Shown: in pieces, positions 18,089 through 26,017 of the stretch
Numbering within the stretch: position 1 is the first letter of the stretch
How the letters are laid out: each line of letters begins with the position of its first letter
Assembly: GCA_030673825.1 (NCBI GenBank)
Contig: JAUTCS010000151.1
Span: forward strand, 1-40,226
DNA length: 40,226 nucleotides
From: Verrucomicrobiota bacterium JB024
GTDB taxonomy: Bacteria > Verrucomicrobiota > Verrucomicrobiia > Opitutales > Cerasicoccaceae
Direction: 5' to 3'
Notes under the pieces: generated by a model
What the model was told of the DNA's origin: nothing
The model's input: only the letters and a program-made list of their open reading frames with translations
The model's database searches: none
Translations under genes and position numbers: made by a program

Positions 18089-19171
18089 ATGAGCGCTCGC
18101 CGACCAGAGTCGGGCTTATCCGGGATCGCACAGCGCGCCATCCCGAGCGACTTCAATTCCGTCTTCAACCAGTTGTTGGAATTGACCGCACAACGGACGA
18201 GCCTGAAAATTCTGTTCGAAGACCTTTCGGGAATCACCCTCGACCACCCGGACCTGCGGCTGGAGCCGCGCTTCCGTGTGCACGACTGCGCCTTTTGCAT
18301 ACTCGCCCAAAGCACCCCCGTAGGTCACGCCGCCTGCATCCGCAACAAGCTCGCCGTCAACCACCGGGTACGGCGGCAGGGCGAAGGGCTCGGGGGGCAG
18401 TGCCGCCTAGGCCTGACCGACCTGGTCGAGCCACTCGCCCTGCACGGACTGTTGCTAGGGGTGTTTTATTTCGGCTCGGTCGTGGTCTGCGGAACAGAGG
18501 TCGTGGCTAAGGCCAACATTTACCGCCAATGCCGACGTCTTCGACAAAACCCCGAGCCGTACCTGCGAACGCTGGATACCGTGCCGCGGGTCACCGCCGA
18601 GGAGCTCGCCCATCACCAGCGCACACTTATCCTCGTACGCAAACTGACCCTGCGTCTGATCGAGTTCTGCGGGCTGAACGTCCGCACCTACGCCAGTGTC
18701 AGCGGCTCTCAGGCCATGGGCATGCAGCGCAAGCTAGCACCGCTGGTGCGGGCCGGAATCGAACTCATCCAACATCGCTACGCGGAGGCGCTAACTCTCG
18801 CCGAGGCTGCCGACGCCCTCTCCTGCCACCCGGACTACCTCGGGCGCTTGTTCAAGGCGCAGACCGGCTTGGGCTTTCACCAGTACCTGCTGCGGGTCCG
18901 AATTGCGTGCGCCCGGCGCCTGCTCCAGTCTGGACGTTTCAACATCAGCCAAGTTTGCTACCAGGTCGGCTTTCAGGATCAAAGCCACTTTGGGCGCGTC
19001 TTTCGCCGGCTTAGCGGTTGCACGCCGAGCCAATACCTGCACCAGCGGCGGGAGGCCGGAGCAGGTGCGTCCCCTTCCGCCGCCTGGCGGATTACCCGCG
19101 ACGCCAATCGATATGTCAGTGGCTCTGGCCCGTTAGAACTGTTGAAGAAACGACCTAGTCCAGATCTTTGA
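18089..19171 (+). CDS. AraC-family regulator with PocR sensory domain, copy 2
   Basis: A 360-residue paralogue of the regulator at 3587-4603. The PocR-type domain covers about residues 25-195 and keeps the cysteine set C67, C70, C83 and C105 (HDCAFC, CIRNK, GQCRLG), plus LGLTDLVEPL and GVFYFGSVVV. The AraC domain covers about 218-320, with TLAEAADALSCHPDYLGRLF and VGFQDQSHFGRVFRRLSGCTP. The ATG at 18089 is chosen because the upstream extension (to a GTG at 17939) has no counterpart in the paralogue. It is divergent from the Verru_Chthon A-like gene, and its end overlaps the convergent alpha/beta hydrolase by 17 bp. It probably controls the GACTA-marked genes on either side. The ligand is unknown. 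Confidence 0.9.
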   Translation: MSARRPESGLSGIAQRAIPSDFNSVFNQLLELTAQRTSLKILFEDLSGITLDHPDLRLEPRFRVHDCAFCILAQSTPVGHAACIRNKLAVNHRVRRQGEGLGGQCRLGLTDLVEPLALHGLLLGVFYFGSVVVCGTEVVAKANIYRQCRRLRQNPEPYLRTLDTVPRVTAEELAHHQRTLILVRKLTLRLIEFCGLNVRTYASVSGSQAMGMQRKLAPLVRAGIELIQHRYAEALTLAEAADALSCHPDYLGRLFKAQTGLGFHQYLLRVRIACARRLLQSGRFNISQVCYQVGFQDQSHFGRVFRRLSGCTPSQYLHQRREAGAGASPSAAWRITRDANRYVSGSGPLELLKKRPSPDL

Positions 19172-20054
19172 GTCCGGCGGGCTTTTTTAGTGTGGGCTTG
19201 CCCCTGAGCCAGCCCAATCCTTCGAAGAAGCGGTCTGTCTCCGTCAGGCACAGGTAAAAGCCACGATCCCCAGCGTAGCGCCGGTGAAACACGCTGTGCG
19301 GCAGCCCCTCGTACACAAAGGCCTCGCATTCCACTCCCGCCGCCTGCATCCGTTTTTCGAACCCAAGGATCATCTCCTCGGGAACCAATTTGTCCTCGGT
19401 TCCGACGAAGATAATCGTTGGCGGAGCGTCCGAGCGGACATTGTGGAAAGGCGAAAACTCCGGATAGCGATCACCGATGCGGCGGTAGCCGTAGCCGTCC
19501 GGACCGTTGTCGATCACAGGATTATAGAGGACGAGCGCATCCGGTCGACAGGATATGTGCAAGTCGTCCCCCGGGCTGTAGAAACCCGGAATCAGCGCCA
19601 GTGCCGCAGCCAGATGTCCTCCAGCCGATCCGCCCCCGGCAGCGATACGGTCCGGGTCAATTCCAAGCTCATCAGCGTGTCCACGCACCCAGCGGAAGGC
19701 CGACTTCGCGTCCTCAATGCAGATGGCGGGCGGGTCCATCGTCTCCAGCAGCCGGTATTCGGGCAGGATGCATACCATGCCGCGCGAGGCCAGGTACTCA
19801 GCCTGCTCGTTAAACGCACTCGGACCTCCCCCTACCCAGCCACCGCCGTGGTAAAAGACCAGTGCCGGATGATCGTCGCTTGCACGCCAGCCCTTAGGCT
19901 TGACCACATAGAGCTTCAACTCCCGGCCATCCACGGATTTATAAACCATCGGGGTACCCGCGACCTCCGCACCGGGACTCAGAACAGGCAACGTAGATAT
20001 GGCCACCAATAGGACCAGCAAAGACATGAAACGAGCAGGAGATAACATCATCAT
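19155..20054 (-). CDS. Exported alpha/beta hydrolase (HSL/BD-FAE-like esterase)
   Basis: A 299-residue esterase with an N-terminal hydrophobic leader (about residues 8-27). It has the HGGGW oxyanion motif (69-73), the nucleophile elbow G-G-S-A-G with Ser143, an Asp in VGTEDKLVPEE and a His in EGLPHSVFHRR, the usual hormone-sensitive-lipase-like triad, also seen in acetylxylan and other carbohydrate esterases. The start at 20054 is the first of three ATG codons in a row; the longer frame to 20261 runs into the upstream gene. It begins 30 bp after the GH38 mannosidase and is probably in the same operon, removing acyl groups from a mannose-containing glycan. Confidence 0.83.
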   Translation of the reverse strand: MMMLSPARFMSLLVLLVAISTLPVLSPGAEVAGTPMVYKSVDGRELKLYVVKPKGWRASDDHPALVFYHGGGWVGGGPSAFNEQAEYLASRGMVCILPEYRLLETMDPPAICIEDAKSAFRWVRGHADELGIDPDRIAAGGGSAGGHLAAALALIPGFYSPGDDLHISCRPDALVLYNPVIDNGPDGYGYRRIGDRYPEFSPFHNVRSDAPPTIIFVGTEDKLVPEEMILGFEKRMQAAGVECEAFVYEGLPHSVFHRRYAGDRGFYLCLTETDRFFEGLGWLRGKPTLKKPAGLKDLD

Positions 20055-20057
20055 CGC

Positions 20058-20075
20058 GTATTGAATTTCGAATAC
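20058..20075. promoter_or_regulatory. Interrupted palindrome before the alpha/beta hydrolase start
   Basis: GTATT and AATAC arms, 8 bp apart, lie 4 bp upstream of the ATG at 20054, where a ribosome binding site would be. A similar palindrome stands 4 bp before the GH-A hydrolase start. It may be a translational or transcriptional control site, or chance. Confidence 0.25.
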
Positions 20076-20083
20076 ATTAACAA

Positions 20084-22207
20084 TCAGGAACCGATCTCGC
20101 CACGCAGATAGCGTCGAGGCATGCCGTCGGTCGTGGTGGAAACAAGCGGCCTCTGCACACAATCGCGGGCCATGGAAGCCAGGGTCTCGTGCGACGTCCT
20201 CCCTCCCAGCGTGAAGCGAAAACGGAAAAGGTGTTCGCCCTGGTCGCTGATCTCCCGACACGGAGAGGTCCCGGGGTTGGGATCGTGATGCGCCATGACC
20301 GAGGCGCGCAAAAGCGTCAGTGCCAGCCGCTCAGGACGTGCATCCGCTGCGAACACATCCGGGCTGGCCACGCCCCAGGCTTCGTCCCCGGATGCCTTCA
20401 TGCTGGCCCAATCGGTGAAGGGGAACTCCCGCCCCTGTGGTTCGCGTCGGAGTTCCCCGCCGGGGATGCCTGCGTGTAAAACACTTATGCCCGATGTGCC
20501 ACTAATCTCTAGTTTGGCCACCGTCCGCTGTTCATGCCAGTGCACTCGCAGGATCCATTCGACGACCGATTCTTCCCCGGCGTAGATGCTCCACTCAGCA
20601 CGCAGGGTCGAACGCTCCCCGAGGGTCCCGGTCTGCGCCCAGGCCCACCGCAACGGTCCCTCCTCCAGCGCGACAGGCTCCTGCCAATGCGCCTGAGCCA
20701 GCACCTCGCCATCGTACCGGTCCACGCCATGCGACCAGGTATCCGTCATATCCTTGCGCAGAAGCAGATTCAGAGTAAGCTCTCCACCTCTCGCGGACAA
20801 ACGGGGCAAAGCCCCGGAACGCCACGCGAGCTCAGGTGCGTTTTCGACCGACGGCAGTGTCGTGGAAGCCCCCTCTCCGGAGCGGTCCAGTCTCAGGCAG
20901 CGGGTTTCCCCCGCCGCGATTTTCATGAAAAACAGCAAACGCGTCTGGCGCTGGTGCATCGCCTCGGCGGCAATCTCCTGAAAGGGCACCGCTTCTCCCG
21001 ACTCATCGAGCAGGCACCAGCCGGGCTGCCATTGCGTCCACTCCAGCCACGGCTCTACCTCCATCCAGCCACTCCAGTCCCGCGGCCCGGGATGGTAAAA
21101 GACCAGCCGCTGGAGCGGATCGGGAGCCAGACGGACGACTTCCCGCCGTAGCGCATAGGCCATCGCCCGCTCCGCAGTCGCCTCGGCCGCGCCAATCTCG
21201 TTGCACACGTGCCGGTATGCACTGGGGATGCAGGTGCCGCCCAGCGTGTCGTGAAAGGCGTGAAAACATGCCTGCCGCCAAGCCGCATTCAGTTCGCTCT
21301 CTTCCTCCGGCAATAATCCGGCGCACCGCTCGGCCTGCTCCAGTCGAAGCTCCGTTCGCTTGAGCGCCGTTTTCAGGTCGTGCATAACACTATAGCAGCC
21401 GACCGCGTGGTACTGCAGCTCGCCGTTCACCACGGGGAACGACTCGCTTTGCCCAGCGACAGCGGCGAAGAACCGGCTCGGCGAAGAAAAGACCAGACGC
21501 ACCCCGGGAATCGCCGAGGAGTGCTCGCGGCACCACTCGATCATCGCCTGGCTGGGACCGCCTCCGTGGTCGCCGAGACCGACAAAACACATCGTGTGCT
21601 CCACGCCGTCGGGCAGCTCCGTCAGCGAGCGTTCGATAAACTCTGTGGTGATCCCCTCGGGCGTGCAGTACTCCCCGGCAATACGGAACGTCGTCACCTC
21701 ACAGCCCGTTGCCGCGTCGCGCCAGCGAAAGAGCCGCGCCGGTAGCGTCATCTCGTGCTCCTGCGGACGCATCATGATATAGTATCTCTGCCCGGCCCGG
21801 CTCATCAGCGTGGGCAAAGTCGCCGCGTGTCCGAAGGAATCTACGTTGTAGGCGACCGTCGGAAACACGCCGAGTTTCTGCTCGAAGTACGTTCGACCGA
21901 ACTCAATCTGTTTCTCCAGGGCCCGCCAACTGGGCAGGTTACAGTCCGGCTGGATATACCAGCCGCCGACCGGTTCCCACTGGCCCCGTTTGATCAGTGC
22001 CCGGATGCGTACGAACAGTGCCGGGTCGAGACGTTCTATCTGCTCGTACACCCAAGACTCCCCCCGCGTAAAAGAGACATCCGGGTTGACCTCAAGCAGG
22101 GAGCATACGCTCCGGCAGGTCGAGAGCGCCTCGTCCACGCCATCCTGCCAACCCCATAACCAAACCGGATCCAAATGGGCATTGAAAATCAGATGGACCG
22201 TCTTCAT
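20084..22207 (-). CDS. GH38-family alpha-mannosidase
   Basis: A 707-residue enzyme. The N-terminal GH38 domain opens with HLIFNAHLDPVWLWGWQDG (zinc-binding His11 and Asp13) and carries the nucleophile motif YNVDSFGHAATLP with Asp123. A three-helix region follows (HAFHDTLGGTCIPSAY around residue 315), then beta-sandwich domains. No signal peptide is seen, so it is probably cytoplasmic and acts on imported oligosaccharides. It is somewhat shorter than most GH38 enzymes, with the C-terminal beta domains reduced. It leads an operon with the alpha/beta hydrolase. Specificity is not shown by the sequence; retaining alpha-mannosidase is the family rule. Confidence 0.88.
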   Translation of the reverse strand: MKTVHLIFNAHLDPVWLWGWQDGVDEALSTCRSVCSLLEVNPDVSFTRGESWVYEQIERLDPALFVRIRALIKRGQWEPVGGWYIQPDCNLPSWRALEKQIEFGRTYFEQKLGVFPTVAYNVDSFGHAATLPTLMSRAGQRYYIMMRPQEHEMTLPARLFRWRDAATGCEVTTFRIAGEYCTPEGITTEFIERSLTELPDGVEHTMCFVGLGDHGGGPSQAMIEWCREHSSAIPGVRLVFSSPSRFFAAVAGQSESFPVVNGELQYHAVGCYSVMHDLKTALKRTELRLEQAERCAGLLPEEESELNAAWRQACFHAFHDTLGGTCIPSAYRHVCNEIGAAEATAERAMAYALRREVVRLAPDPLQRLVFYHPGPRDWSGWMEVEPWLEWTQWQPGWCLLDESGEAVPFQEIAAEAMHQRQTRLLFFMKIAAGETRCLRLDRSGEGASTTLPSVENAPELAWRSGALPRLSARGGELTLNLLLRKDMTDTWSHGVDRYDGEVLAQAHWQEPVALEEGPLRWAWAQTGTLGERSTLRAEWSIYAGEESVVEWILRVHWHEQRTVAKLEISGTSGISVLHAGIPGGELRREPQGREFPFTDWASMKASGDEAWGVASPDVFAADARPERLALTLLRASVMAHHDPNPGTSPCREISDQGEHLFRFRFTLGGRTSHETLASMARDCVQRPLVSTTTDGMPRRYLRGEIGS

Positions 22208-22234
22208 GCAAATATAGACTGCAAAGCTTGCATG
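22205..22234. promoter_or_regulatory. Inverted repeat over the GH38 start codon
   Basis: CATGCAA (22205-22211) and TTGCATG (22228-22234) form a 7-bp inverted pair that includes the start codon; an inner TGCAA-AGC-TTGCA lies at 22220-22232. Such spacing suits a dimeric repressor blocking initiation. No GACTA repeat is found here, so this gene may have its own regulator. Confidence 0.35.
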
Positions 22235-22360
22235 GAGCTATCTTATCACTTGCTCCATTCCCAGCTTGGGTCCAGCCAAGGCAATTTTGGTTCAACCCTG
22301 CTCCGGCCTTTAGGCAGTGTCTTCAAATTATGAGAGGAGCCAAATTTTGATGGCGACCAT

Positions 22361-22600
22361 GGTTGGCACTTCCACTTCATCCCCACACACTCCAGTTGGC
22401 TCAACCAAGTCGAACGTTTCTTCGCCAAAATCACACTCCAGATAATACGAAGATGATCATTTTCAAGCCTGCCCCAATTGCGCAAAGCCATCCTACAATA
22501 CATCGACGTCCACAACCAGAACCCAAAACCTTTTCAATGGACCGCATCCGCTGAACAAATCTTTGAAAAAATAAATAACTTTTGTAATAAACTTGGCTAA
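22361..22600 (+). pseudogene. IS630-family transposase remnant (C-terminal part)
   Basis: In the frame beginning near 22361 the sequence reads GWHFHFIPTHSSWLNQVERF, the conserved DDE_3 block of IS630-type transposases, followed by FAKITLQIIRR. A TGA stop at 22454-22456 stands where the family has RRGSF. The frame then continues correctly with SFSSLPQLRKAILQYIDVHN and PKPFQWTASAEQIFEKI to a TAA at 22598. Upstream of 22352 the frame has another stop and no resemblance, so the N-terminal two thirds are lost. No terminal repeats can be traced. The element is dead. Confidence 0.85.
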
Positions 22601-22718
22601 CACTACACGAGCATAACTAGGCATCGATTGCGTCTTCGATCCTGTTGCTTATCTGGCAGGTCTTGGCACCTTCAAAATAAGCAACAAGGGTATTTGCCAA
22701 AAACAAAATCGCCAAACA

Positions 22719-22751
22719 AAAGACCCGCAAGTCGTTGACTTGCGGGTCTTT
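22719..22751 (-). terminator. Rho-independent terminator of tRNA-Phe
   Basis: A perfect 15-bp inverted repeat (22719-22733 with 22737-22751) around a 3-nt loop, four bases past the tRNA 3' end, followed on the minus strand by a T-rich stretch (tcttttgttt). Confidence 0.8.
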
Positions 22752-22755
22752 AAAG

Positions 22756-22831
<76 letters not shown>

Positions 22832-23002
22832 AAAGTATTTGGTTGCGAGAAAGTTAGAAAAAATCAGGCAACCGGAAAATGGATTGCAGCGCAAGGATTT
22901 TACCACCGGTGCAGGGCACTTTTTTGATGGGTCGGCTCTTGAGCTGAACTGGACTTTCTGAGAACGGGAAAACGGGAGATGCTACGGGTGCGCGCCCCCC
23001 GG

Positions 23003-23842
23003 TCAACTGGAAAAACCGTAATTTTCGGCGGATTTTTCGATCCGGGGTTCGCCGCCATACTCGGCGGGGTCGATACCCATGACTTCGCGGGCAAACTGGG
23101 CCATATCCCAGGCCAGCGGAAGCCGGAACTGCGGTCCGTTGGTGAACTCAAGGCTGGCGGCATGCAGGGCCTGGCGGCGCATGGGCAGCGCGGCGGCGAG
23201 CCGGGGGGTCCAGCCATCGGTGATGAACTCCAGAAAGAGCGAGTCGTCCGGGCCGTACACCTTGTCCCCGGCGATGGGGTGACCGAGCCAGAAGGCGTGG
23301 GCGCGGATCTGGTGCTTGCGGCCGGTCTCGGGCTTGACGCTGGCGAGCGTGTACCCTCCCCCGCTCACCAGCGGCTCGAAATGGGTAATGGCCCGTTGCG
23401 CCGAGCGGGACTTGCGCACGGTGACGCGCGAGGCCACGGGCGATTCCAAGTCCTTGGCCAGGGGCTGGTCCACCGTGACGGCGGCGGCCAGCTCCCCGCC
23501 GAGGATGGCAAGGTAGGTCTTCTCCACACGGCGCTCCTGAAAGGCCATCTGGAGTCGCCGGGCCGAGGCCGGGCGCTTGGCGATAAGGACGATGCCGCTG
23601 GTTTCACGGTCGAGCCGGGCCACCAGGTGAAGCGTTTCCAGGCCGGTCAGCTCGCGGCAGGCCCCCACCAAGCTCGACCAGGGGCCGTTTTTGGAGGGGT
23701 GGCAAACGATCCAGCCCGGCTTGTCGATCACGAGCACGTCCTCGTCCTCGTAAACGATCCAGCTGCGCAGCTCGTCGGGTTCGATCAGCTCGGCCTCACC
23801 GCTCAGGGGAGGCCAGGTGGTAAAGTGGCGCTCGGAGCTCAC
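23003..23842 (-). CDS. RluA/RluD-family pseudouridine synthase
   Basis: A 279-residue RNA-modifying enzyme. It has VLVIDKPGWIVCHPS (residues 37-50), the catalytic motif L-D-R-E-T-S-G with Asp78 (here preceded by VAR), and PETGRKHQIRAHAFWLGHPIAGDKVYG, all typical of RluA-type synthases that convert uridine to pseudouridine in rRNA or tRNA. No S4 domain is present. The start is taken as the GTG at 23842, whose GTGA overlaps the stop of the upstream SDR gene; the longer open frame runs antisense-like through that gene. The target uridine is not known. Confidence 0.88.
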   Translation of the reverse strand: MSSERHFTTWPPLSGEAELIEPDELRSWIVYEDEDVLVIDKPGWIVCHPSKNGPWSSLVGACRELTGLETLHLVARLDRETSGIVLIAKRPASARRLQMAFQERRVEKTYLAILGGELAAAVTVDQPLAKDLESPVASRVTVRKSRSAQRAITHFEPLVSGGGYTLASVKPETGRKHQIRAHAFWLGHPIAGDKVYGPDDSLFLEFITDGWTPRLAAALPMRRQALHAASLEFTNGPQFRLPLAWDMAQFAREVMGIDPAEYGGEPRIEKSAENYGFSS

Positions 23843-24636
23843 GGCTGGCGAATTTTCCGCAGGGTGCCGCCGGAGAGCTTGGTCACGAGGACCTTGGGGA
23901 GCTTGGAGGAGATGCCGACGCCCATCTTGTTCCAGAAGCCCGTGGTGACGATCCACTTGTCCTTGAAAAAGGCGCGCATGGACTCGTCCACGACCTTGTC
24001 CGCGGTGGTCCCGACGCTGATCGGGGACTCCTTGAAGCCCGCGGCGCGGAAAAAGTTCGTCGCGGTCGGGCCGGGGCACACGCACAGCACGCGCACGCCC
24101 TTGTCCTTGAGCTCGTCGCTGAGGGCCAGGCTCCAGCTGTGGAGGAAGGACTTCGTGGCCCCGTAGGTGGCCATGAGCGGCGTGGGTTGGAAGCACGCAG
24201 TGGAGGCGACGTTGATGATCCCGCCGCCGCGCTCGATGAGCGTGGGCATGAGCAGACCGGCCAGGTGAACGCAGGCACGCACGTTCAGGTCGATCATGCT
24301 CAGATCGCGCCGCAGGGACTGGGTGTGGAACTCTCCGTAACCCCCGAATCCGCTGTTATTTATGAGCAGGACGCCTCCGTCGGCATGTTCAGCGAGAAAA
24401 GCCTGAATTTCGGGAACGACCCTCTCGATTTCCTGTCCTATACTTAGATCACACGAGATGTGCCTGACCCCACGATCCAGCCACTTTTTAGCAGGTTCCG
24501 TTCGGGAAAGGTTGCAAATCGCAGGATTATCCTCTAGGTTACTGATCGAAGCTATGAAGCTTTCCCCAATACCCGAAGATCCGCCCGTCACGACGACGGC
24601 GGATATTTTTTTGTCGGCACACTTTAAGCTATTCAT
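23839..24636 (-). CDS. Short-chain dehydrogenase/reductase (SDR)
   Basis: A 265-residue classical SDR with the cofactor motif T-G-G-S-S-G-I-G (17-24), NNSG (93-96), and the catalytic Ser145, Tyr158 and Lys162 (YGATK). It resembles the DltE/YqjQ-like acyl-chain or ketone reductases, but the substrate cannot be read from sequence. It overlaps the pseudouridine synthase start by 4 bp and so is in the same operon; a functional link is not obvious. It is divergent from hpf with 64 bp between start codons. Confidence 0.88.
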   Translation of the reverse strand: MNSLKCADKKISAVVVTGGSSGIGESFIASISNLEDNPAICNLSRTEPAKKWLDRGVRHISCDLSIGQEIERVVPEIQAFLAEHADGGVLLINNSGFGGYGEFHTQSLRRDLSMIDLNVRACVHLAGLLMPTLIERGGGIINVASTACFQPTPLMATYGATKSFLHSWSLALSDELKDKGVRVLCVCPGPTATNFFRAAGFKESPISVGTTADKVVDESMRAFFKDKWIVTTGFWNKMGVGISSKLPKVLVTKLSGGTLRKIRQP

Positions 24637-24700
24637 TTCGAGACGGGTGGATGTCTTAGCATATTAAAAGTCCATTACGTCACTAACCACTAACCGGAAT

Positions 24701-25081
24701 ATGCGTATGAACAATAAAGAAGTGATCATCTCCGGTCTTCATATCGACCTGACCGAGGCCCTCAAGAATCTCGTAAACGAGAAGACGGAAAAGTTGTTCC
24801 AGCATCAGGAACGCATCATCCGTATGCGAGTTGAGCTTGAGTACAACCTCAACAAGGGACATGGCAAGACGGAAGAGTTCATCGCGAAGGGACACATCGA
24901 AATCGACGGCGCTCCGATGGTCGTCAGTGTGGCCAGCGAAGACCTCTACAAGTCGATAGACCAGATGGTGATCAAGCTCGACCGTAAGCTCAGGCGCCGT
25001 TCGCGGCTCCACCGGGTCAAGCGCAAGCAGCCTCACGAAGTGGACATTCCGGCCCAACTGCCGAAAGTATACGCCGCCTAG
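24701..25081 (+). CDS. hpf: Ribosome hibernation promoting factor (HPF/RaiA family)
   Basis: A 126-residue protein of the Sigma-54 modulation / S30AE family. It has ISGLHIDLTEALKNLVNEKT, a central VELEYN strand, HIEIDGAPMVVSVASEDLYK, and the basic helix IDQMVIKLDRKLRRRSRLHR that contacts 16S rRNA. The length fits short HPF, though it has a brief tail. It binds the decoding centre of idle ribosomes. A strong terminator follows, so it is monocistronic. A second ATG at 24707 could also start it. Confidence 0.93.
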   Translation: MRMNNKEVIISGLHIDLTEALKNLVNEKTEKLFQHQERIIRMRVELEYNLNKGHGKTEEFIAKGHIEIDGAPMVVSVASEDLYKSIDQMVIKLDRKLRRRSRLHRVKRKQPHEVDIPAQLPKVYAA

Positions 25082-25120
25082 GCGTCCTGCTCTGTCGAAT
25101 AAAAGACTCTAACTCTCAGT

Positions 25121-25150
25121 GCCCGGTCGCGAAGGCCGGGCTTCTTTTTT
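25121..25150 (+). terminator. Rho-independent terminator after hpf
   Basis: GCCCGG (25121-25126) pairs with CCGGGC (25136-25141) around a 9-nt loop, followed by TTCTTTTTT. It lies 40 bp past the hpf stop. Confidence 0.85.
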
Positions 25151-25280
25151 GTCTGGGCCGGAACTGCGAGGGGTAATTATCTCCGGACGCACGCCACGGT
25201 GGCCCAGGCAGCCAAGGGTAATCTTTTCCTGCGCCGAATGCCGTTGACAGGTTCGCCCCGGTGCCCCATCCCCCGTAAGC

Positions 25281-25643
25281 ATGACTGTTCAACTGTATAA
25301 GGTCATCCACCTGCTGGGTGTGATGATGGTGTTTCTGGGATATGGTGGCCTGATCATCCGTGGCCTGCTCGACAGCACGAACAAAAAGCTGCGTATCCTT
25401 GGCTCGGTCACCAGCGGCATCGGCCTGCTGCTGTTGCTGGTCAGCGGTTTCGGGATGATCGCCCGCTACGGCGGCGCCTATAGCTACGCCGAGGGCTGGC
25501 TCATCGCCAAGTACGTCATCTGGTTGATCCTCGGAGCCGCCACCGCCGTCCTCAGCCGCAAGCCCAAACTGGGCATGCCCCTGTGGTGGGCCATCCTCGT
25601 CCTCGGGGTTGTCGCCGCCTACATGGGCGTGATGAAACCCTGA
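25281..25643 (+). CDS. Small integral membrane protein (four helices)
   Basis: A 120-residue hydrophobic protein with about four transmembrane segments (residues 5-27, 38-60, 70-90, 99-117), beginning MTVQLYKVIHLLGVMMVFLG. The His10 in the first helix and the overall plan recall SirB2/CopD-like or other small haem- or quinone-linked membrane proteins, but I cannot name a family. It stands alone between two terminators, so it has its own transcription unit. Confidence 0.8.
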   Translation: MTVQLYKVIHLLGVMMVFLGYGGLIIRGLLDSTNKKLRILGSVTSGIGLLLLLVSGFGMIARYGGAYSYAEGWLIAKYVIWLILGAATAVLSRKPKLGMPLWWAILVLGVVAAYMGVMKP

Positions 25644-25695
25644 GCGCAGGCTGTCGGCGACCCGGCGACTCTTCCACCCTTTTACCCAGCCTCGC

Positions 25696-25719
25696 GCCTC
25701 GTCCGGTGCGGGGCTTTTT
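25696..25719 (+). terminator. Rho-independent terminator
   Basis: GCCTCG (25696-25701) pairs with CGGGGC (25109+600, i.e. 25709-25714; one T-G wobble) around a 7-nt loop, followed by five T. It closes the small membrane protein gene. Confidence 0.7.
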
Positions 25720-25743
25720 GTTGGTGAAGACCGGAGAAATAGG

Positions 25744-25984
25744 CTCACACGGAGGCACGGGGGCACAGAGGCCAACGGGCAGCAGGCACACCGTCGAACA
25801 TGCCTGTGTTCTCATTTTTTACAGGAAGGGCGGGAAGAGCGGGGTTTTATGCCCGAAAAATGGCTATCTCGTACTTCCCACCCTTCCGGTTAATGCCACT
25901 TTTTGAGGAGAGGTGTGCAGGTGGTTTTTGCTGAAAGCCGCGGATCAGCCCGTTGGCCTCTGTGCCCCCGTGCCTCCGTGTGAG
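25744..25984. repeat. 241-bp nested inverted-repeat element built on tandem octamers
   Basis: The outer arms 25744-25780 and 25948-25984 are a perfect 37-bp inverted repeat. Inside, GCACACC / GGTGTGC form a second short pair (near 25786 and 25912), and 25824-25837 with 25874-25887 a third pair of 14 bp with one mismatch. The outer arm contains three tandem octamers (CTCTGTGC, CCCCGTGC, CTCCGTGT at 25958-25981). The frames crossing it are not real genes. It may be a non-coding mobile repeat (MITE-like), and it can fold into a long hairpin. It separates two tail-to-tail genes. Confidence 0.75.
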
Positions 25985-26017
25985 AAAAAGTCTTTTCTTT
26001 CCCGGGGCACCTGCCGC

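Noticed and set aside
22600-22755. Attachment-site duplicate of the tRNA-Phe 3' end
   Set aside because: I looked for a second copy of the tRNA 3' end in the window and found none; no integrase is present.
23843-24196. Longer N-terminus for the pseudouridine synthase
   Set aside because: This part of the frame overlaps the SDR gene and has no protein-like pattern; the GTGA junction at 23842 explains the start.
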